Numbered from the stretch's first letter, positions 10,853-20,541 are shown. The stretch is DNA of 64,000 nt from Oligoflexus tunisiensis (GCF_001748245.1 NZ_BDFO01000001.1:5311778-5375777); one strand, 5' to 3'. Program-made: numbers and translations. Notes: a model not told the origin generated them from the sequence alone.

Positions 10853-10869
10853 TGGCCTGCAGGGCGCAA

Positions 10870-12282
10870 TTATTGCTTTTCCAGAAGCGGCAGGCGGATG
10901 ATAAAAGTCGATCCCGCCCCCTTCTGACTTCGAACTTCAATGTTACCCCCGTGAGCTTCCACGATGCGGCGCGAGACGGAGAGACCCAGGCCAACACCGG
11001 GAATGTTTTCCCGGGTCGATGGACTCCTCCTGAACGGCTCAAAAATCTGCGCGCACTCATCAGGGGAGATTCCCAAACCCTGATCCGTTACGCTGATCAG
11101 AGCCGATCCGTCCTGGCAGGCAAGGTCGACTTCGATGGCCCCACCCTCAGGCGAATACTTGATCGCATTGCTCAAGAGGTTATTAAGGACCTGGCCGATA
11201 CGGGTCGGATCGCAGTGGGCGACAATCGGGACCTCAGGAAGCCGCATCGTGATGTTGTGGATCGTGGACGTCGTCTGATAGAGACGAACAGCCTGGTTCA
11301 CCGATACCCTGAGGTCATGGTCTTCACATTGAAGCTTGAGTTCCCCGGCCTCAACACGCGTTCGATCCAAAAGGTCACTGACCATGCGATCGAGATGATC
11401 GCTTTGCCGTTTCACGATCTCAGCGAGGTCAGGGATTTTATTCCGCTTGTCCGAATCAGCAATCAAATGCATCGCCATTTTAATGGCGCTTAGCGGATTC
11501 CTCAGATCGTGCGCGACAGCGGAAAGAAAGCGCTGCTGATTCTTATGACTGTTTTCCAGGTTGTGGGCCATTTCGTTGAAAACGGCAGCCATCTCCTGCA
11601 ACTCCTGGGGTCCGTTGGGTTCAGCCCGAGCTCGGAATTGACCTTGACCATAGAGTTTCACGATCTCCCGGAGCGACACGAGTGGCTTATAAATAATGAA
11701 GTGTGTCCCGAACCCAAGGGCCAAAAGGGTGATGAGCAATAAGGCGATGATGCTGATCCCCAGGATATCCGCCATCCTATCCTGGCGAGCCACACGTTCC
11801 CCTGCGCTCAACGCCTGCTCCTGGTTCAACTGAATCAGCTTTCGAATGCGCCTGGCGATGTCGTCCACTTCGGCATCTGCCGCCCCATAGTCCGTGATGG
11901 CTCCCCTGCCCGCGCGGCTCAGATAGGTTTGAATACGATCCTGTATGTCACGCGCCAGGACTCGCTCGGCGTCGGTATTGATGTATAAATCAATGGATTG
12001 AATGCCGGACCTCAGCTGCGCTTCGGCCTCATCGCGCTGCAGAGCGTGGGACGTGGCACCGGTGAGATTAAACAAAAGCTGGTTACGGTAGTGATGAAGG
12101 AGGTTGACGTGCAGCTCTTCGCTGGCCACGATGCTATCAACAGCGATCTTGATACCCTTGGCGGCAGCACCCAGATAGCTGGTCATCAGCATGAGGCCCA
12201 CCGAGGCCATGATACCAAAGAGGGCAAGGAGAAATGATCCGGACAGAATTACATTCTTAAGCCTGATCGAGCGTCGACTCAT
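10870..12282 (-). CDS. HAMP-containing membrane sensor histidine kinase
   Basis: About 470 residues from an ATG with GGAGAACACC just before it; a longer in-frame start 45 bases upstream has no such site. Two membrane helices flank a periplasmic helical sensor of about 150 residues (four-helix-bundle type, no known ligand motif). HAMP follows, then HisKA (VAHDLRNPLSAIK) and HATPase (NLLSNAIKYS, DQGLGI, GVGLGLSVS). It is an orphan: no response regulator is adjacent. The divergent neighbour is the ExoD-like gene, but a regulatory link is only a guess. Confidence 0.88.
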   Translation of the reverse strand: MSRRSIRLKNVILSGSFLLALFGIMASVGLMLMTSYLGAAAKGIKIAVDSIVASEELHVNLLHHYRNQLLFNLTGATSHALQRDEAEAQLRSGIQSIDLYINTDAERVLARDIQDRIQTYLSRAGRGAITDYGAADAEVDDIARRIRKLIQLNQEQALSAGERVARQDRMADILGISIIALLLITLLALGFGTHFIIYKPLVSLREIVKLYGQGQFRARAEPNGPQELQEMAAVFNEMAHNLENSHKNQQRFLSAVAHDLRNPLSAIKMAMHLIADSDKRNKIPDLAEIVKRQSDHLDRMVSDLLDRTRVEAGELKLQCEDHDLRVSVNQAVRLYQTTSTIHNITMRLPEVPIVAHCDPTRIGQVLNNLLSNAIKYSPEGGAIEVDLACQDGSALISVTDQGLGISPDECAQIFEPFRRSPSTRENIPGVGLGLSVSRRIVEAHGGNIEVRSQKGAGSTFIIRLPLLEKQ

Positions 12283-12462
12283 GGTGTTCTCCGTGCCCGT
12301 CAATACATGGTCACCTGTACCTTTCAATCCTGAGTTGAAATGGTGAGGGCAAAATTAAACTCTTCCTCACATTTGAGAAAGATAAGAATTTTACTTGCAA
12401 GTCATGAAGTTTAGGTGGATGGATGCTAAAATGAGCAGTTGCCACGCGGAACATGGGCAATC

Positions 12463-13131
12463 ATGAGGAGTCAAGCGACTCCGGAAACCGAGGACTCCTT
12501 GTCCACCAAGTCAGACAAGCCTTTAACAGGAAGTTTTGTCGAAGACCTTGAATCCTTGCGAGAGCAGATGACAGGGGAAAAAATCACCATAGCCGAAATT
12601 GAGGGCATTCTCCAGGGGCGCGGGTTCGCCACGCTGGGCCTCATCCTCTGTATTCCTTTTGTTCAGCCGATTCCTTTACCCGGTGTATCGATCGTGTTTG
12701 GGCTGGCTGTCATGGTCCTTGGGATAAAACTGGTCCTGGGTCGCTCATCCATGCTGCCGCGGTTTCTGGCGAAACGGGAAATTCATACCGAGACCCTGCG
12801 CTCGATCAGCTCAAGAGCGATCAAAATCTTTTCCCATGTCGATCATCTCTTTAAACCCCGACTGGCTTTCATGTTCAACCCGCCCCTGCTTACGCTCGTG
12901 GGGTTCAGCCTCGTTCTGAGCGGATTTGCACTCAGTCTGCCGCTTCCTCCCATCATCCTGTTCTCAAATTCCCTTCCAGCATGGGCCGTGATCCTTTTGT
13001 GCCTTGGCATTCTGGAACGCGATGGACTCATGATTGCCATGGGACATTGTATTGCTCTGGCAACCTGGTGTTATTTTGCGTTCTGGTGGGAAGTCGTCAG
13101 ATTCGCAATCGAAGCCTTGTTCCTGACATGA
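12463..13131 (+). CDS. ExoD-family membrane protein
   Basis: About 222 residues. The region beginning LTGSFVEDLESLREQM, the GRGFATLGLILCIPF segment and several hydrophobic helices match the ExoD family, named for exopolysaccharide and alkaline-stress phenotypes in rhizobia; its biochemical role is not established. Four or five membrane segments lie in the second two thirds. The start is uncertain: ATG at 12463 is used here, and a TTG at 12439 would add eight residues; neither has a strong ribosome binding site. A perfect hairpin terminator follows. Confidence 0.72.
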   Translation: MRSQATPETEDSLSTKSDKPLTGSFVEDLESLREQMTGEKITIAEIEGILQGRGFATLGLILCIPFVQPIPLPGVSIVFGLAVMVLGIKLVLGRSSMLPRFLAKREIHTETLRSISSRAIKIFSHVDHLFKPRLAFMFNPPLLTLVGFSLVLSGFALSLPLPPIILFSNSLPAWAVILLCLGILERDGLMIAMGHCIALATWCYFAFWWEVVRFAIEALFLT

Positions 13132-13139
13132 CGTGAAGC

Positions 13140-13164
13140 CCCGGGTCGAACGACCCGGGTTTTA
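13140..13164. terminator. Hairpin terminator between convergent exoD-like and sigma factor genes
   Basis: Nine-base perfect arms CCCGGGTCG (13140-13148) and CGACCCGGG (13151-13159) followed by TTTT on the plus strand. It lies just after the exoD-like stop and just before the sigma gene stop, so it may serve both directions. Confidence 0.7.
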
Positions 13165-13716
13165 GGTCCCAAACCCGGCCCGCTCCAGCTGATCATCAAA
13201 AGATTCCAGCTCCCGACGCCATTTATCCTTGAACTGCCGCCGCATGCGGAACACACGTCCGGAGACTGTCCCAAGAGGCTCACCGAATTCGACAGCGATG
13301 TCATGCAGACTCTGGCCGTCACGATAGAACTTTTTAAAGGTGAGGCTGCTCTTATGCTGGGAATTCATGGCCTCGATATGGGTGGCCAGCCTATCCAAAA
13401 GGAGCGCCGTCCGCACACCATCCTGAACGGGCTGAGCCAGTCGTTCCGCATAAGTTTCGATGGAATCCGTCGCAGTCACCTTCTGTTTGCGCCAGTGGTC
13501 AATCGCACGATTCCGGGCCGTGGTGATCAAAAAAGCCGAGGCGCTGGCGGGGGACATGCTGTGCCCCGCCTTGAGGTAACTCATAAAGCAGTCCTGCACC
13601 AGATCCTCCACGTCGCAGTCGCTGACGCCGAACTTTCGCAGGTACTTAAGCAATTTGGGTTGAACCAAACGATAGATTGCAGTGAACTCCGTTGATACAA
13701 GGATGGGCTTGTCCAT
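13162..13716 (-). CDS. ECF-type RNA polymerase sigma factor
   Basis: 184 residues from an ATG preceded by AGGGGGAG. A longer open frame upstream is rejected because the region-2 fold starts just after this ATG. Sigma region 2 is visible as FTAIYRLVQPKLLKYL, then DVEDLVQDCFMSYLKA and FLITTARNRAIDHWRK (region 2.4, -10 contact). Region 4 is FYRDGQSLHDIAVEFG with GTVSGRVFRMRR (-35 recognition helix). No anti-sigma gene is adjacent, which is unusual for ECF factors. It is divergent to kefF-kefC (154-base shared gap), so control of that electrophile-defence pair is a reasonable hypothesis only. Confidence 0.88.
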   Translation of the reverse strand: MDKPILVSTEFTAIYRLVQPKLLKYLRKFGVSDCDVEDLVQDCFMSYLKAGHSMSPASASAFLITTARNRAIDHWRKQKVTATDSIETYAERLAQPVQDGVRTALLLDRLATHIEAMNSQHKSSLTFKKFYRDGQSLHDIAVEFGEPLGTVSGRVFRMRRQFKDKWRRELESFDDQLERAGFGT

Positions 13717-13870
13717 AACACTCCCCCTTTCCAAGGGAGAAGCTAGCGCGGGGCCTTCCTTGCATCGAGCGTTCAATACTCCTATTACAAAATACTGTTC
13801 CAAAAAACCCCGTTTCCGCGAACACCTCAGGCCTTTTTGGCAAGACCTGGATAAAAGGAGGGAAATGTTC

Positions 13871-14467
13871 ATGAATGACCTCAGGCGTATTCTGGTCCTC
13901 TATGCCCATCCCAACCCTGAACAATCCCGCCTGCAAAAGCTTTTGCATGCCGCCATCCAGGATCTCGAGGGCGTCAAAATCCACGATCTTTATCGCCTCT
14001 ACCCCCATCACTACATCGATGTCCGGACGGAGCAGCTGTCCCTCCAGCAAGCTGATCTGATTGTTTTTCAATATCCGCTTTATTGGTATAGCTGCCCGGC
14101 CCTGCTCAAGGAATGGCAGGATACGGTTCTGCAGCAGGGCTTTGCCTATGGCCCCGGCGGCGATGCTTTGCACGGCAAGGATTTCCTTCAGGTCCTGTCG
14201 ATTGGAGCCCAGACGATGGCCTGGGAACGCCAGGGTTCGCAACGCTTCAGTCTGTCTGAACTTCTGCGACCGTTTGAAGCGACCGCCTGGCTCTGCGGAC
14301 TCCACGCGCATCGACCTTTGCTCATGCAAGGCAATGCAGGCCGCACGGAGGAAGTCCTCCAGGCCCAGGCCCAACAATATCGCCAGCTTCTGGTGGAGTA
14401 TCGGCAGAAGGGGCCCGAGGCTCTCAGGATTCTCAATGACGCCGCAAAGGATTCCACCCATGACTGA
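13871..14467 (+). CDS. kefF: KefF-like NAD(P)H quinone oxidoreductase, Kef ancillary protein
   Basis: 198 residues with the flavodoxin-like fold of the KefF/KefG/YwrO family: ILVLYAHPNPEQSR at the N-terminus (flavin phosphate region), FQYPLYWYSCPALLKEWQD, and a GGDALHGK segment. In E. coli such proteins reduce quinones and are needed for full activity of KefC/KefB. ATG at 13871 is preferred over one six bases earlier because AGGAGGG then sits at normal distance. The last eight bases overlap the kefC-like gene, strongly implying translational coupling and a shared complex. Confidence 0.88.
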   Translation: MNDLRRILVLYAHPNPEQSRLQKLLHAAIQDLEGVKIHDLYRLYPHHYIDVRTEQLSLQQADLIVFQYPLYWYSCPALLKEWQDTVLQQGFAYGPGGDALHGKDFLQVLSIGAQTMAWERQGSQRFSLSELLRPFEATAWLCGLHAHRPLLMQGNAGRTEEVLQAQAQQYRQLLVEYRQKGPEALRILNDAAKDSTHD

Positions 14468-16274
14468 CAGTACTTTGCTTTTTATGGTGATTCTCTTTGC
14501 AGCCGCTGTGCTCGCTGTTCCGGTGACCGCACGCCTTGGTCTGGGGTCGGTGATCGGTTATCTCGTGGCGGGCGTCCTGGTGGGACCCGAGGTCTTCGGC
14601 TGGGTGAGCCATCCGGAAAAAATTTTGCACCTCGCAGAATTTGGTGTGGTGCTGCTCCTCTTTCTCATTGGTCTGGAATTGAATCCTCGGCGGCTCTGGA
14701 CCCTGCGTCGTTCCATTTTCGGTCTGGGGTCGGCGCAACTGTTTCTGACGATCCTCCTCGTCGCGATCGCGCTGCACTTCATGCAATGGACCTGGCGTGA
14801 AGCGATCGCGGGCGGCATGGGCGTGGCCATGTCCTCCACGGCGATTGCGATGCAGATCATCGGGGAACGGGGTCTCAGGCAGCATCCGGCGGGCCAGAAA
14901 GGATTTGGCATCCTCCTCTTTCAGGATATCGCGGTTGTGCCCCTGCTTCTTTTGGCCTCGCTCCTGACGCCAGGCGGCGGTGCCAGCCCTATGGACGAGT
15001 TCAGTTTCAAGCATGCTCTCACCGCCGTCCTGTCCATTGTCGGCATCATCATCGGCGGACGTTATCTCACGCGCCCCGTTTTTCGTTGGATTGCCGGCGC
15101 CCGCATTCATGAGCTTTCGATCGCCTTTTCCCTGCTGATTGTCGTTGGTATTTCGTATGTGATGGTGAAAGTCGGTCTTTCGATGGCCCTTGGGGCTTTT
15201 CTCGCGGGCGTTATCCTCGCGGAATCGGAATACCGCCATGAGCTCGAGGCGAATATTGAACCCTTCAAGGGCCTCCTGCTCGGTCTGTTCTTTCTCGCGG
15301 TCGGCATGAGCATTAATCTGAAACTGCTCGCCGCTCAACCCCTTCTCATCGCTGGCCTGGTCTGCGGTCTGATCCTGATCAAAACTCTGGTGATTGTCAT
15401 CGTCTCCTGGTTTTCGGGGGTAAAAAAACGCGACAATCTTCTGCTTGGCCTTCTCCTTTCGCAGGGCGGTGAATTTGCGTTTGTCCTCTATAGTCATGCG
15501 ATTCAGACTGGCTCTCTTCCTTCAAGCCGCGTGGATCTGCTCAACGGCGTCGTGGGTCTCTCCATGCTGACCACACCTCTGCTCCTATTGATTTATGATC
15601 GCTGGGCAGCTGCGGCCTGCGTCGAGGACGAGAGAAAACGGGCGCCCGATGCGATTCCCGAGGAGAAGCATCCGGTGATCATCGCCGGATTCGGTCGCAT
15701 GGGACAAATCGTGGCCCGCCTTCTGCATACCAACCGCATTTCCACCACCGTGATTGATCACAACCCCGAGCATATTGAGAACGTGCGGCGCTACGGTTAT
15801 AAGGCCTACTACGGAGATGCCTCACAGCTGCAGCTGCTGGAAGCTGCCGGGCTGGCCCACGCCCGCATGCTGGTGATTACCATGAACGATCGGGCTGCCG
15901 TCACCCGTGTGGCGGAAATGGTGAAGCGCGAATATCCCCAGGTCCCGATTCTGGTGCGTGCCTATGATCGAACGCACGCCTATGAACTCATGGACAAGGG
16001 GATCGAACATTTCGAACGGGAAACCTTTGGATCAGCCCTTCTGATCGGCTGCAAGGCTCTGGAGATCATGGGCGTTCATCCCTATCAGGCCTGGCGAACC
16101 GCGCTGCATTTTCGGGAATACGATGTCGCAACGCTGCATAGGCTTTATCCCTATCATGGGGATGAAAAGCAGTTCATTTCCAAAACCCGCGAAGCCCGCG
16201 AGCAGTTGGAAAAACTTTTTGCTCAGGATGCCACCGCTCTCAAGTCGGGCGATCCCGCAGACGGCTGGGATTAA
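14460..16274 (+). CDS. kefC: KefC/KefB-type glutathione-gated potassium/proton antiporter
   Basis: 604 residues, the usual Kef length. The N-terminal two thirds form a CPA2-type membrane domain (about 12 helices) including GILLFQDIAVVPLL and a conserved SMALGAFLAGVILAES segment. The C-terminal part is an RCK/TrkA-N domain with the dinucleotide loop IIAGFGRMGQIVARLL, then VIDHNPEHIENVR and YGDASQ. Kef systems are held shut by glutathione and opened by glutathione adducts of electrophiles; potassium leaves, protons enter, and cytoplasmic acidification protects against damage. A gshA gene at 42.7 kb supports a glutathione-using cell. Its start lies inside the kefF end. Confidence 0.9.
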   Translation: MTDSTLLFMVILFAAAVLAVPVTARLGLGSVIGYLVAGVLVGPEVFGWVSHPEKILHLAEFGVVLLLFLIGLELNPRRLWTLRRSIFGLGSAQLFLTILLVAIALHFMQWTWREAIAGGMGVAMSSTAIAMQIIGERGLRQHPAGQKGFGILLFQDIAVVPLLLLASLLTPGGGASPMDEFSFKHALTAVLSIVGIIIGGRYLTRPVFRWIAGARIHELSIAFSLLIVVGISYVMVKVGLSMALGAFLAGVILAESEYRHELEANIEPFKGLLLGLFFLAVGMSINLKLLAAQPLLIAGLVCGLILIKTLVIVIVSWFSGVKKRDNLLLGLLLSQGGEFAFVLYSHAIQTGSLPSSRVDLLNGVVGLSMLTTPLLLLIYDRWAAAACVEDERKRAPDAIPEEKHPVIIAGFGRMGQIVARLLHTNRISTTVIDHNPEHIENVRRYGYKAYYGDASQLQLLEAAGLAHARMLVITMNDRAAVTRVAEMVKREYPQVPILVRAYDRTHAYELMDKGIEHFERETFGSALLIGCKALEIMGVHPYQAWRTALHFREYDVATLHRLYPYHGDEKQFISKTREAREQLEKLFAQDATALKSGDPADGWD

Positions 16275-16279
16275 AGTCG

Positions 16280-16305
16280 TCACCACGGTCCGGGCACCGT
16301 GGTGA
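16280..16305. terminator. Inverted repeat between convergent genes
   Basis: Perfect 10-bp arms TCACCACGGT and ACCGTGGTGA with a six-base loop, in the 40-base gap between kefC and the convergent VOC gene. No strong T tract, so terminator function is probable but not certain. Confidence 0.55.
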
Positions 16306-16314
16306 GTCTTCGCC

Positions 16315-16722
16315 TTACTTCTGCCTTCCGTTAATCATCCAGTGCCGCCCGAACTGATCCTCGAACATCCCAAAACGCGTTGTCCAGAATGTTTCGGCAA
16401 TAGGCATAATAATCCGACCCTTGTCACTGAGTGCCTTGAACAAACGCTCCGCCTCTTCATTGGACTCCACGCTCAGGCACAGATAAGCATCATCACCCGG
16501 CTTCACAGCGCTGTCCGGTGTCGCATCCGAGGCCATGAGATTCAGCTCTCCCGCCAACAGGCAGGCGTGCATCACCCGATTCTCCGCGCCGGCTGGACAC
16601 TGTCCTTCCGGCGCCTGTGAAAAATTCATCAGCTCCAGCTTGCCGCCGAGGTGCTTTTGATAAAATTCCATGGCCTGCCGACAGTTGCCATTGAAGAGCA
16701 GATAAGGTTGGAGTTGTGCCAT
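16315..16722 (-). CDS. VOC/PhnB-like protein
   Basis: 135 residues with the vicinal-oxygen-chelate fold of PhnB-like proteins: YLLFNGNCRQAMEFYQKHLGG at the N-terminus, LMASD in the middle and FGMFEDQFGRHWMI at the C-terminus. Related proteins include glyoxalase/bleomycin-resistance relatives; the PhnB subgroup has no settled reaction. AAGGAA precedes the ATG. Proximity to Kef hints at electrophile metabolism, but methylglyoxal activity should not be assumed. Confidence 0.8.
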   Translation of the reverse strand: MAQLQPYLLFNGNCRQAMEFYQKHLGGKLELMNFSQAPEGQCPAGAENRVMHACLLAGELNLMASDATPDSAVKPGDDAYLCLSVESNEEAERLFKALSDKGRIIMPIAETFWTTRFGMFEDQFGRHWMINGRQK

Positions 16723-16908
16723 GACAAAATTCCTTATGAAAAAGAGGGGTTTTCACATCCTGCACCTTGGAGTCGAATGACCCGACCGCAAATCGACAGG
16801 CCCCGCTCAATTTTTTTTACAACCAGGCATTTTTTACCTCTTCAAGGTCCGCCACCTTCACCGATAAATCCTTCGCAGATGAATCCAGGCAACAGCGGGG
16901 TGGGTCGC

Positions 16909-18042
16909 ATGGCCAAGAATGAAGAGAAAAATCCGGATACCCTTGAGTTCGTCGAAGGGCTCAAGCGGCGGTGGATGGCCACGGTCGATGCCATCGTGGA
17001 TCCGCTCATGCTGATCGACAAGGAATTTAACATCATGCAGGCCAATCGTGCGATGGCCGCATTGTCCAACCGCGATATCAAGCAGGTCATCGGGAAAAAA
17101 TGCTATCAGATGTTTGCCGGTCGCAACGCACCCTGCCCGGGCTGCCAGCTGATTGAAAGCGTCGATACGCAAAAGCCTCTGACCTTTGATCTGAAGCAGG
17201 TTTATCCTGGCCGCATCTATGAGGTGACCTCCCAGCCGATCTTCAATCATCAGGGCGATTTGGAAGGTGCTCTGCATATCTACCGGGATCGCACCATCGC
17301 CAAGCAGCTGCAAAATCAGCTGATCCAGCATGAAAAGCTGGCCTCCATTGGTTTGCTGGCGGGCGGCATTGCCCATGAAATCAACAACCCACTGGCTGGC
17401 ATTCTGCTCTTTGCCCAGATGCTTCTCCGCACGATGGACAAGGAAAGTCCGCACTATCAGGACGTGGTGGAAATCGAATCCGCGGCGAAACGCTGCAAGA
17501 CCATTGTGGAAAGCCTGCTCGACTTCGCCCGCAAGCAGCCGGCGATAGAAGATAAAAAGAACGAAGGCATTGTCGACCTGCAGGATGCGCTCGAATCCGC
17601 CCTGCGCTTCTCCACGGTCGGGGGCGCCGCCGATCGTATCGAAATCCAGGAGGAATGGGGCGCGCATCGGGCCACGATGCGGGGCAATCGCAACAAGATC
17701 ATCCAGGTCTTTCTCAATCTCATTCAAAACGCCATCCAGGCGATGCCCAATGGTGGAACCTTGAAACTGCGCACCGGCCTGCTGGACGACGCGCGGGGAC
17801 ACTGGTCCATGGCCGAGGTGATCGACTCCGGCATTGGCATTCCGCCGGAACATATCAAAAAAATCTTCGATCCCTTCTTTACCAGCAAGGGGGAAGGCCA
17901 GGGCACGGGCCTCGGTCTTTCCATCTGCCACGGGATCATCCATGATCTGCAGGGCATCATCGAAGTGGAAAGTCGTTTGAATCAGGGCAGCTGTTTCCGG
18001 GTGCTGGTGCCCCGGCCGGATGCCCAGCAACAGGCCGGGTGA
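16909..18042 (+). CDS. PAS-domain sensor histidine kinase (NtrB/AtoS type, soluble)
   Basis: 377 residues from the ATG at 16909, with GGGGTGGG upstream; an in-frame ATG at 16879 is possible. A single PAS domain (about 20-130) carries a compact cysteine cluster, CYQMFAG then CPGC, which could bind metal or sense redox. HisKA follows (EKLASIGLLAGGIAHEINNP) and HATPase (NLIQNAIQAMP, GTGLGLSIC). No membrane helix is seen. The next gene starts at a GTG 4 bases after the stop, so the kinase and the 831-residue membrane protein are one unit and probably function together. Confidence 0.88.
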   Translation: MAKNEEKNPDTLEFVEGLKRRWMATVDAIVDPLMLIDKEFNIMQANRAMAALSNRDIKQVIGKKCYQMFAGRNAPCPGCQLIESVDTQKPLTFDLKQVYPGRIYEVTSQPIFNHQGDLEGALHIYRDRTIAKQLQNQLIQHEKLASIGLLAGGIAHEINNPLAGILLFAQMLLRTMDKESPHYQDVVEIESAAKRCKTIVESLLDFARKQPAIEDKKNEGIVDLQDALESALRFSTVGGAADRIEIQEEWGAHRATMRGNRNKIIQVFLNLIQNAIQAMPNGGTLKLRTGLLDDARGHWSMAEVIDSGIGIPPEHIKKIFDPFFTSKGEGQGTGLGLSICHGIIHDLQGIIEVESRLNQGSCFRVLVPRPDAQQQAG

Positions 18043-18045
18043 CAC

Positions 18046-20541
18046 GTGGACCATCTGCCGCGCAGCAAAATTTCGCCGGAACGCTTTGCGACCCATGCCG
18101 CACTGGTTTGCGCCTGCGTGTTCAGCAGCGGCATGCTGCTGATCGGCTATCGACCGGGCAACGCGCATCCGTTTCCCGTGGTTTTTCCCCTACTGCTTTG
18201 GATCTCCGGCTTTGGTTCCATGGCCGGATTTTTCATCAGCCTCTTCATTGTGCTGCGGGAGGCACGCAGCAGTCTGCTCGGTCTTTTGCAATTGGCCATC
18301 TTCGGCAGTGCCGCCCTGCTTTTTTCCCTGCAATTCGTCCTGATGCAGGTGCCGCTCACAGCCGGCCTCGCCTATGCGCTCTATTCCCTTGTGCTCCTGG
18401 CTCTGGCCCTGATTCTGAATGAAAACATGGCCCGGCTGCTCGGCAGCTCCTATGTGGAACGAACCAGTCTCGCTCTGGTGATAGGACTTTTGAATCTGGG
18501 TTTTGTCACCTGGGATCTGCGTCTTCTGCAGTTCCAGGGCATCGAGGAGCCCTCGCTCAAGGTGGTACGTAATATTTATGCCTGCCTCCTTCTGCAGCCG
18601 CTACTGATACTCGGCATTCGCCGCCTGACCGCACGACACGCCGGGACGCGGGTCCAACAGCGCCGCCTCAAATCATCCATCCGTCGCTATCGGGATCGTT
18701 TCCGCTTTTATATCGGCCACTGGGTGGCCTGCGCCGTCACCGCCGCATTCAGTCAATGGCTGCTCTCGCAGCACGCTCCGGATAGCATTGTCCAGCCCTG
18801 GCTTGGCTCCAAAATTGTCTGGGGAACCATTACTCTGGCCTGGATTCCATGTCTGTTTCAGCAGCTGCGGCACTGGCATCAGGCCCAGCTTTTGCCACGC
18901 AACATCCACAGCCCCTGGCAGGCCGGCGGCGGTCGTGCGGAACAATTTTTGAAAAAACATCATCTGCCGCGCGCGGCCCAGGAGACCTGGCTCGGCCTGC
19001 GTACCGCGATTATCATGATCGACCATGATCCGCATGAAGACTGTCGTGTGCATCTGCCGGCCCTTCTCTATCGGGCCCGCCAGATGCAATGCGAGCAGAT
19101 CATGTCACGGATCTTTTCCGAACAGATTCTCAGCACCCAGACCCAGGGCTCACAGATTCTGGTCTCGCTCGATCCAGAGCACAGCATCATCAGCTGCACG
19201 GAATCGCTTTTGATTCTCACTGTTCTCTATCTCGATGGTCTGCCTCTCGTGGAAAAGCGTCTGAAGCAGCTCGTGCGCCTTCTGCCGCTTTTGGATCCGG
19301 AGCTCGGCCGCGTGCTGTCCGAGAACAAGGTGGAACAGCTCTTCAGTCGTCTGCAGGGTTTCTTTCATCTCGATTACAACTGGATCGATCAGTCCATGCG
19401 CAGCGGCGAGGATGAAGCCAGTTTTGATGTCCGCCTGGAAAATTTGAATCCGCGCGAACGGCAGCGGGTCCTCACCCAGCTCAGCGCCGCGCAGTGGCTG
19501 GGCAACTTCATCTGGATCAGTGAAACTGCCCGCGATCGTCTGAAAACCGAATCGCCATTTCTGGCCTCCACCATTGAACGCTGGCCGATCCAGCTGGAGC
19601 AGGTGCACGGCAAGGCGATGGAAACAGCCATTTTCCTGATCAAGTTTGAAAACCTGATCCCGCGTCTGCAGCGCTATCATGCGCTCGATGAAATCCGCAG
19701 TCGCCTGGCTCCTTTGCCTTTGCCTCTTCCTTCGCAAAGAATTTGTGAGGAAATTGAAACCAGCCTCGCCCGTGATCCGGATCACATCGATCTGCAGAAT
19801 CATCTCAAGGTCATGAGTGAACATGACTGGCAGGGATTCCGTGCCAAGGACCTGGCTCTGGATATACTTCTCAAGATGGTGGCGCGGGCGGACATTCTGG
19901 AACGCAATGTACGCATGCACAAAAATGATTGGCAAACCTTCCGCCGCGATACACGGGAGCTCGTTCAAAAGATCGGCTATCCGAGTCAGGAGCTGCATAA
20001 GGCTCATCTCAGCAAACTCGAACTGCGCCAGCTGCATGAGCTGCAGCGCATCTGCCTCGAACCGGATCATCCGCGTTGTCGGGAAGCCTGGCTGCTGCTT
20101 GCGAGCCTGCCAACCCGCACGCTGAATATGGAAGCGGTCGGTCAGCTGATGCAGACCATTGCCGCAGCCTGCCGGGCTCCGGCGCTGCGCAGTCACGAAA
20201 TTATTCTGCATAAGGCGGTCGAAGCCTTCTTTCATCTGGCCCGGGCGCTGCCGATCAATCGTGAAAATGATGTGAGCCGTGTGTTTGAAATCCTGGCCCG
20301 CACTCTGATCGAAGTCGAGGCGGATCAGGAGCTGCTCCTGGCCTTCATGGACGGAAAGCTGGCCCTGGATCAGCAGCGTGGCACCGAGATGAGCATTTCC
20401 AGCCCATTGCTTCTTCTGTGGAAGGAAATGATCGAAAACATACTGCAGGAATCGGAACTGCCGACCAGTATCCAGGCAGCCATCGAACTGCGCTGGCGCA
20501 GTTTTTCCGGCTCGAATGATCCCCTGCATCGGGCGTCATGA
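18046..20541 (+). CDS. Large membrane protein of unknown function, coupled to a histidine kinase
   Basis: 831 residues starting at GTG. The N-terminal part (about 15-190) has six or seven hydrophobic helices; two more appear near 225 and 260. The rest, about 550 residues, is soluble, leucine-rich and predicted almost fully helical, with repeated Leu/Arg/Glu patterns that suggest a HEAT/TPR-like solenoid but no repeat I can assign. No catalytic motif is recognised. Gene order (4 bases after a PAS histidine kinase, convergent by 6 bases with another kinase) suggests a role in signal input or output. I do not recognise the family. Confidence 0.8.
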   Translation: MDHLPRSKISPERFATHAALVCACVFSSGMLLIGYRPGNAHPFPVVFPLLLWISGFGSMAGFFISLFIVLREARSSLLGLLQLAIFGSAALLFSLQFVLMQVPLTAGLAYALYSLVLLALALILNENMARLLGSSYVERTSLALVIGLLNLGFVTWDLRLLQFQGIEEPSLKVVRNIYACLLLQPLLILGIRRLTARHAGTRVQQRRLKSSIRRYRDRFRFYIGHWVACAVTAAFSQWLLSQHAPDSIVQPWLGSKIVWGTITLAWIPCLFQQLRHWHQAQLLPRNIHSPWQAGGGRAEQFLKKHHLPRAAQETWLGLRTAIIMIDHDPHEDCRVHLPALLYRARQMQCEQIMSRIFSEQILSTQTQGSQILVSLDPEHSIISCTESLLILTVLYLDGLPLVEKRLKQLVRLLPLLDPELGRVLSENKVEQLFSRLQGFFHLDYNWIDQSMRSGEDEASFDVRLENLNPRERQRVLTQLSAAQWLGNFIWISETARDRLKTESPFLASTIERWPIQLEQVHGKAMETAIFLIKFENLIPRLQRYHALDEIRSRLAPLPLPLPSQRICEEIETSLARDPDHIDLQNHLKVMSEHDWQGFRAKDLALDILLKMVARADILERNVRMHKNDWQTFRRDTRELVQKIGYPSQELHKAHLSKLELRQLHELQRICLEPDHPRCREAWLLLASLPTRTLNMEAVGQLMQTIAAACRAPALRSHEIILHKAVEAFFHLARALPINRENDVSRVFEILARTLIEVEADQELLLAFMDGKLALDQQRGTEMSISSPLLLLWKEMIENILQESELPTSIQAAIELRWRSFSGSNDPLHRAS

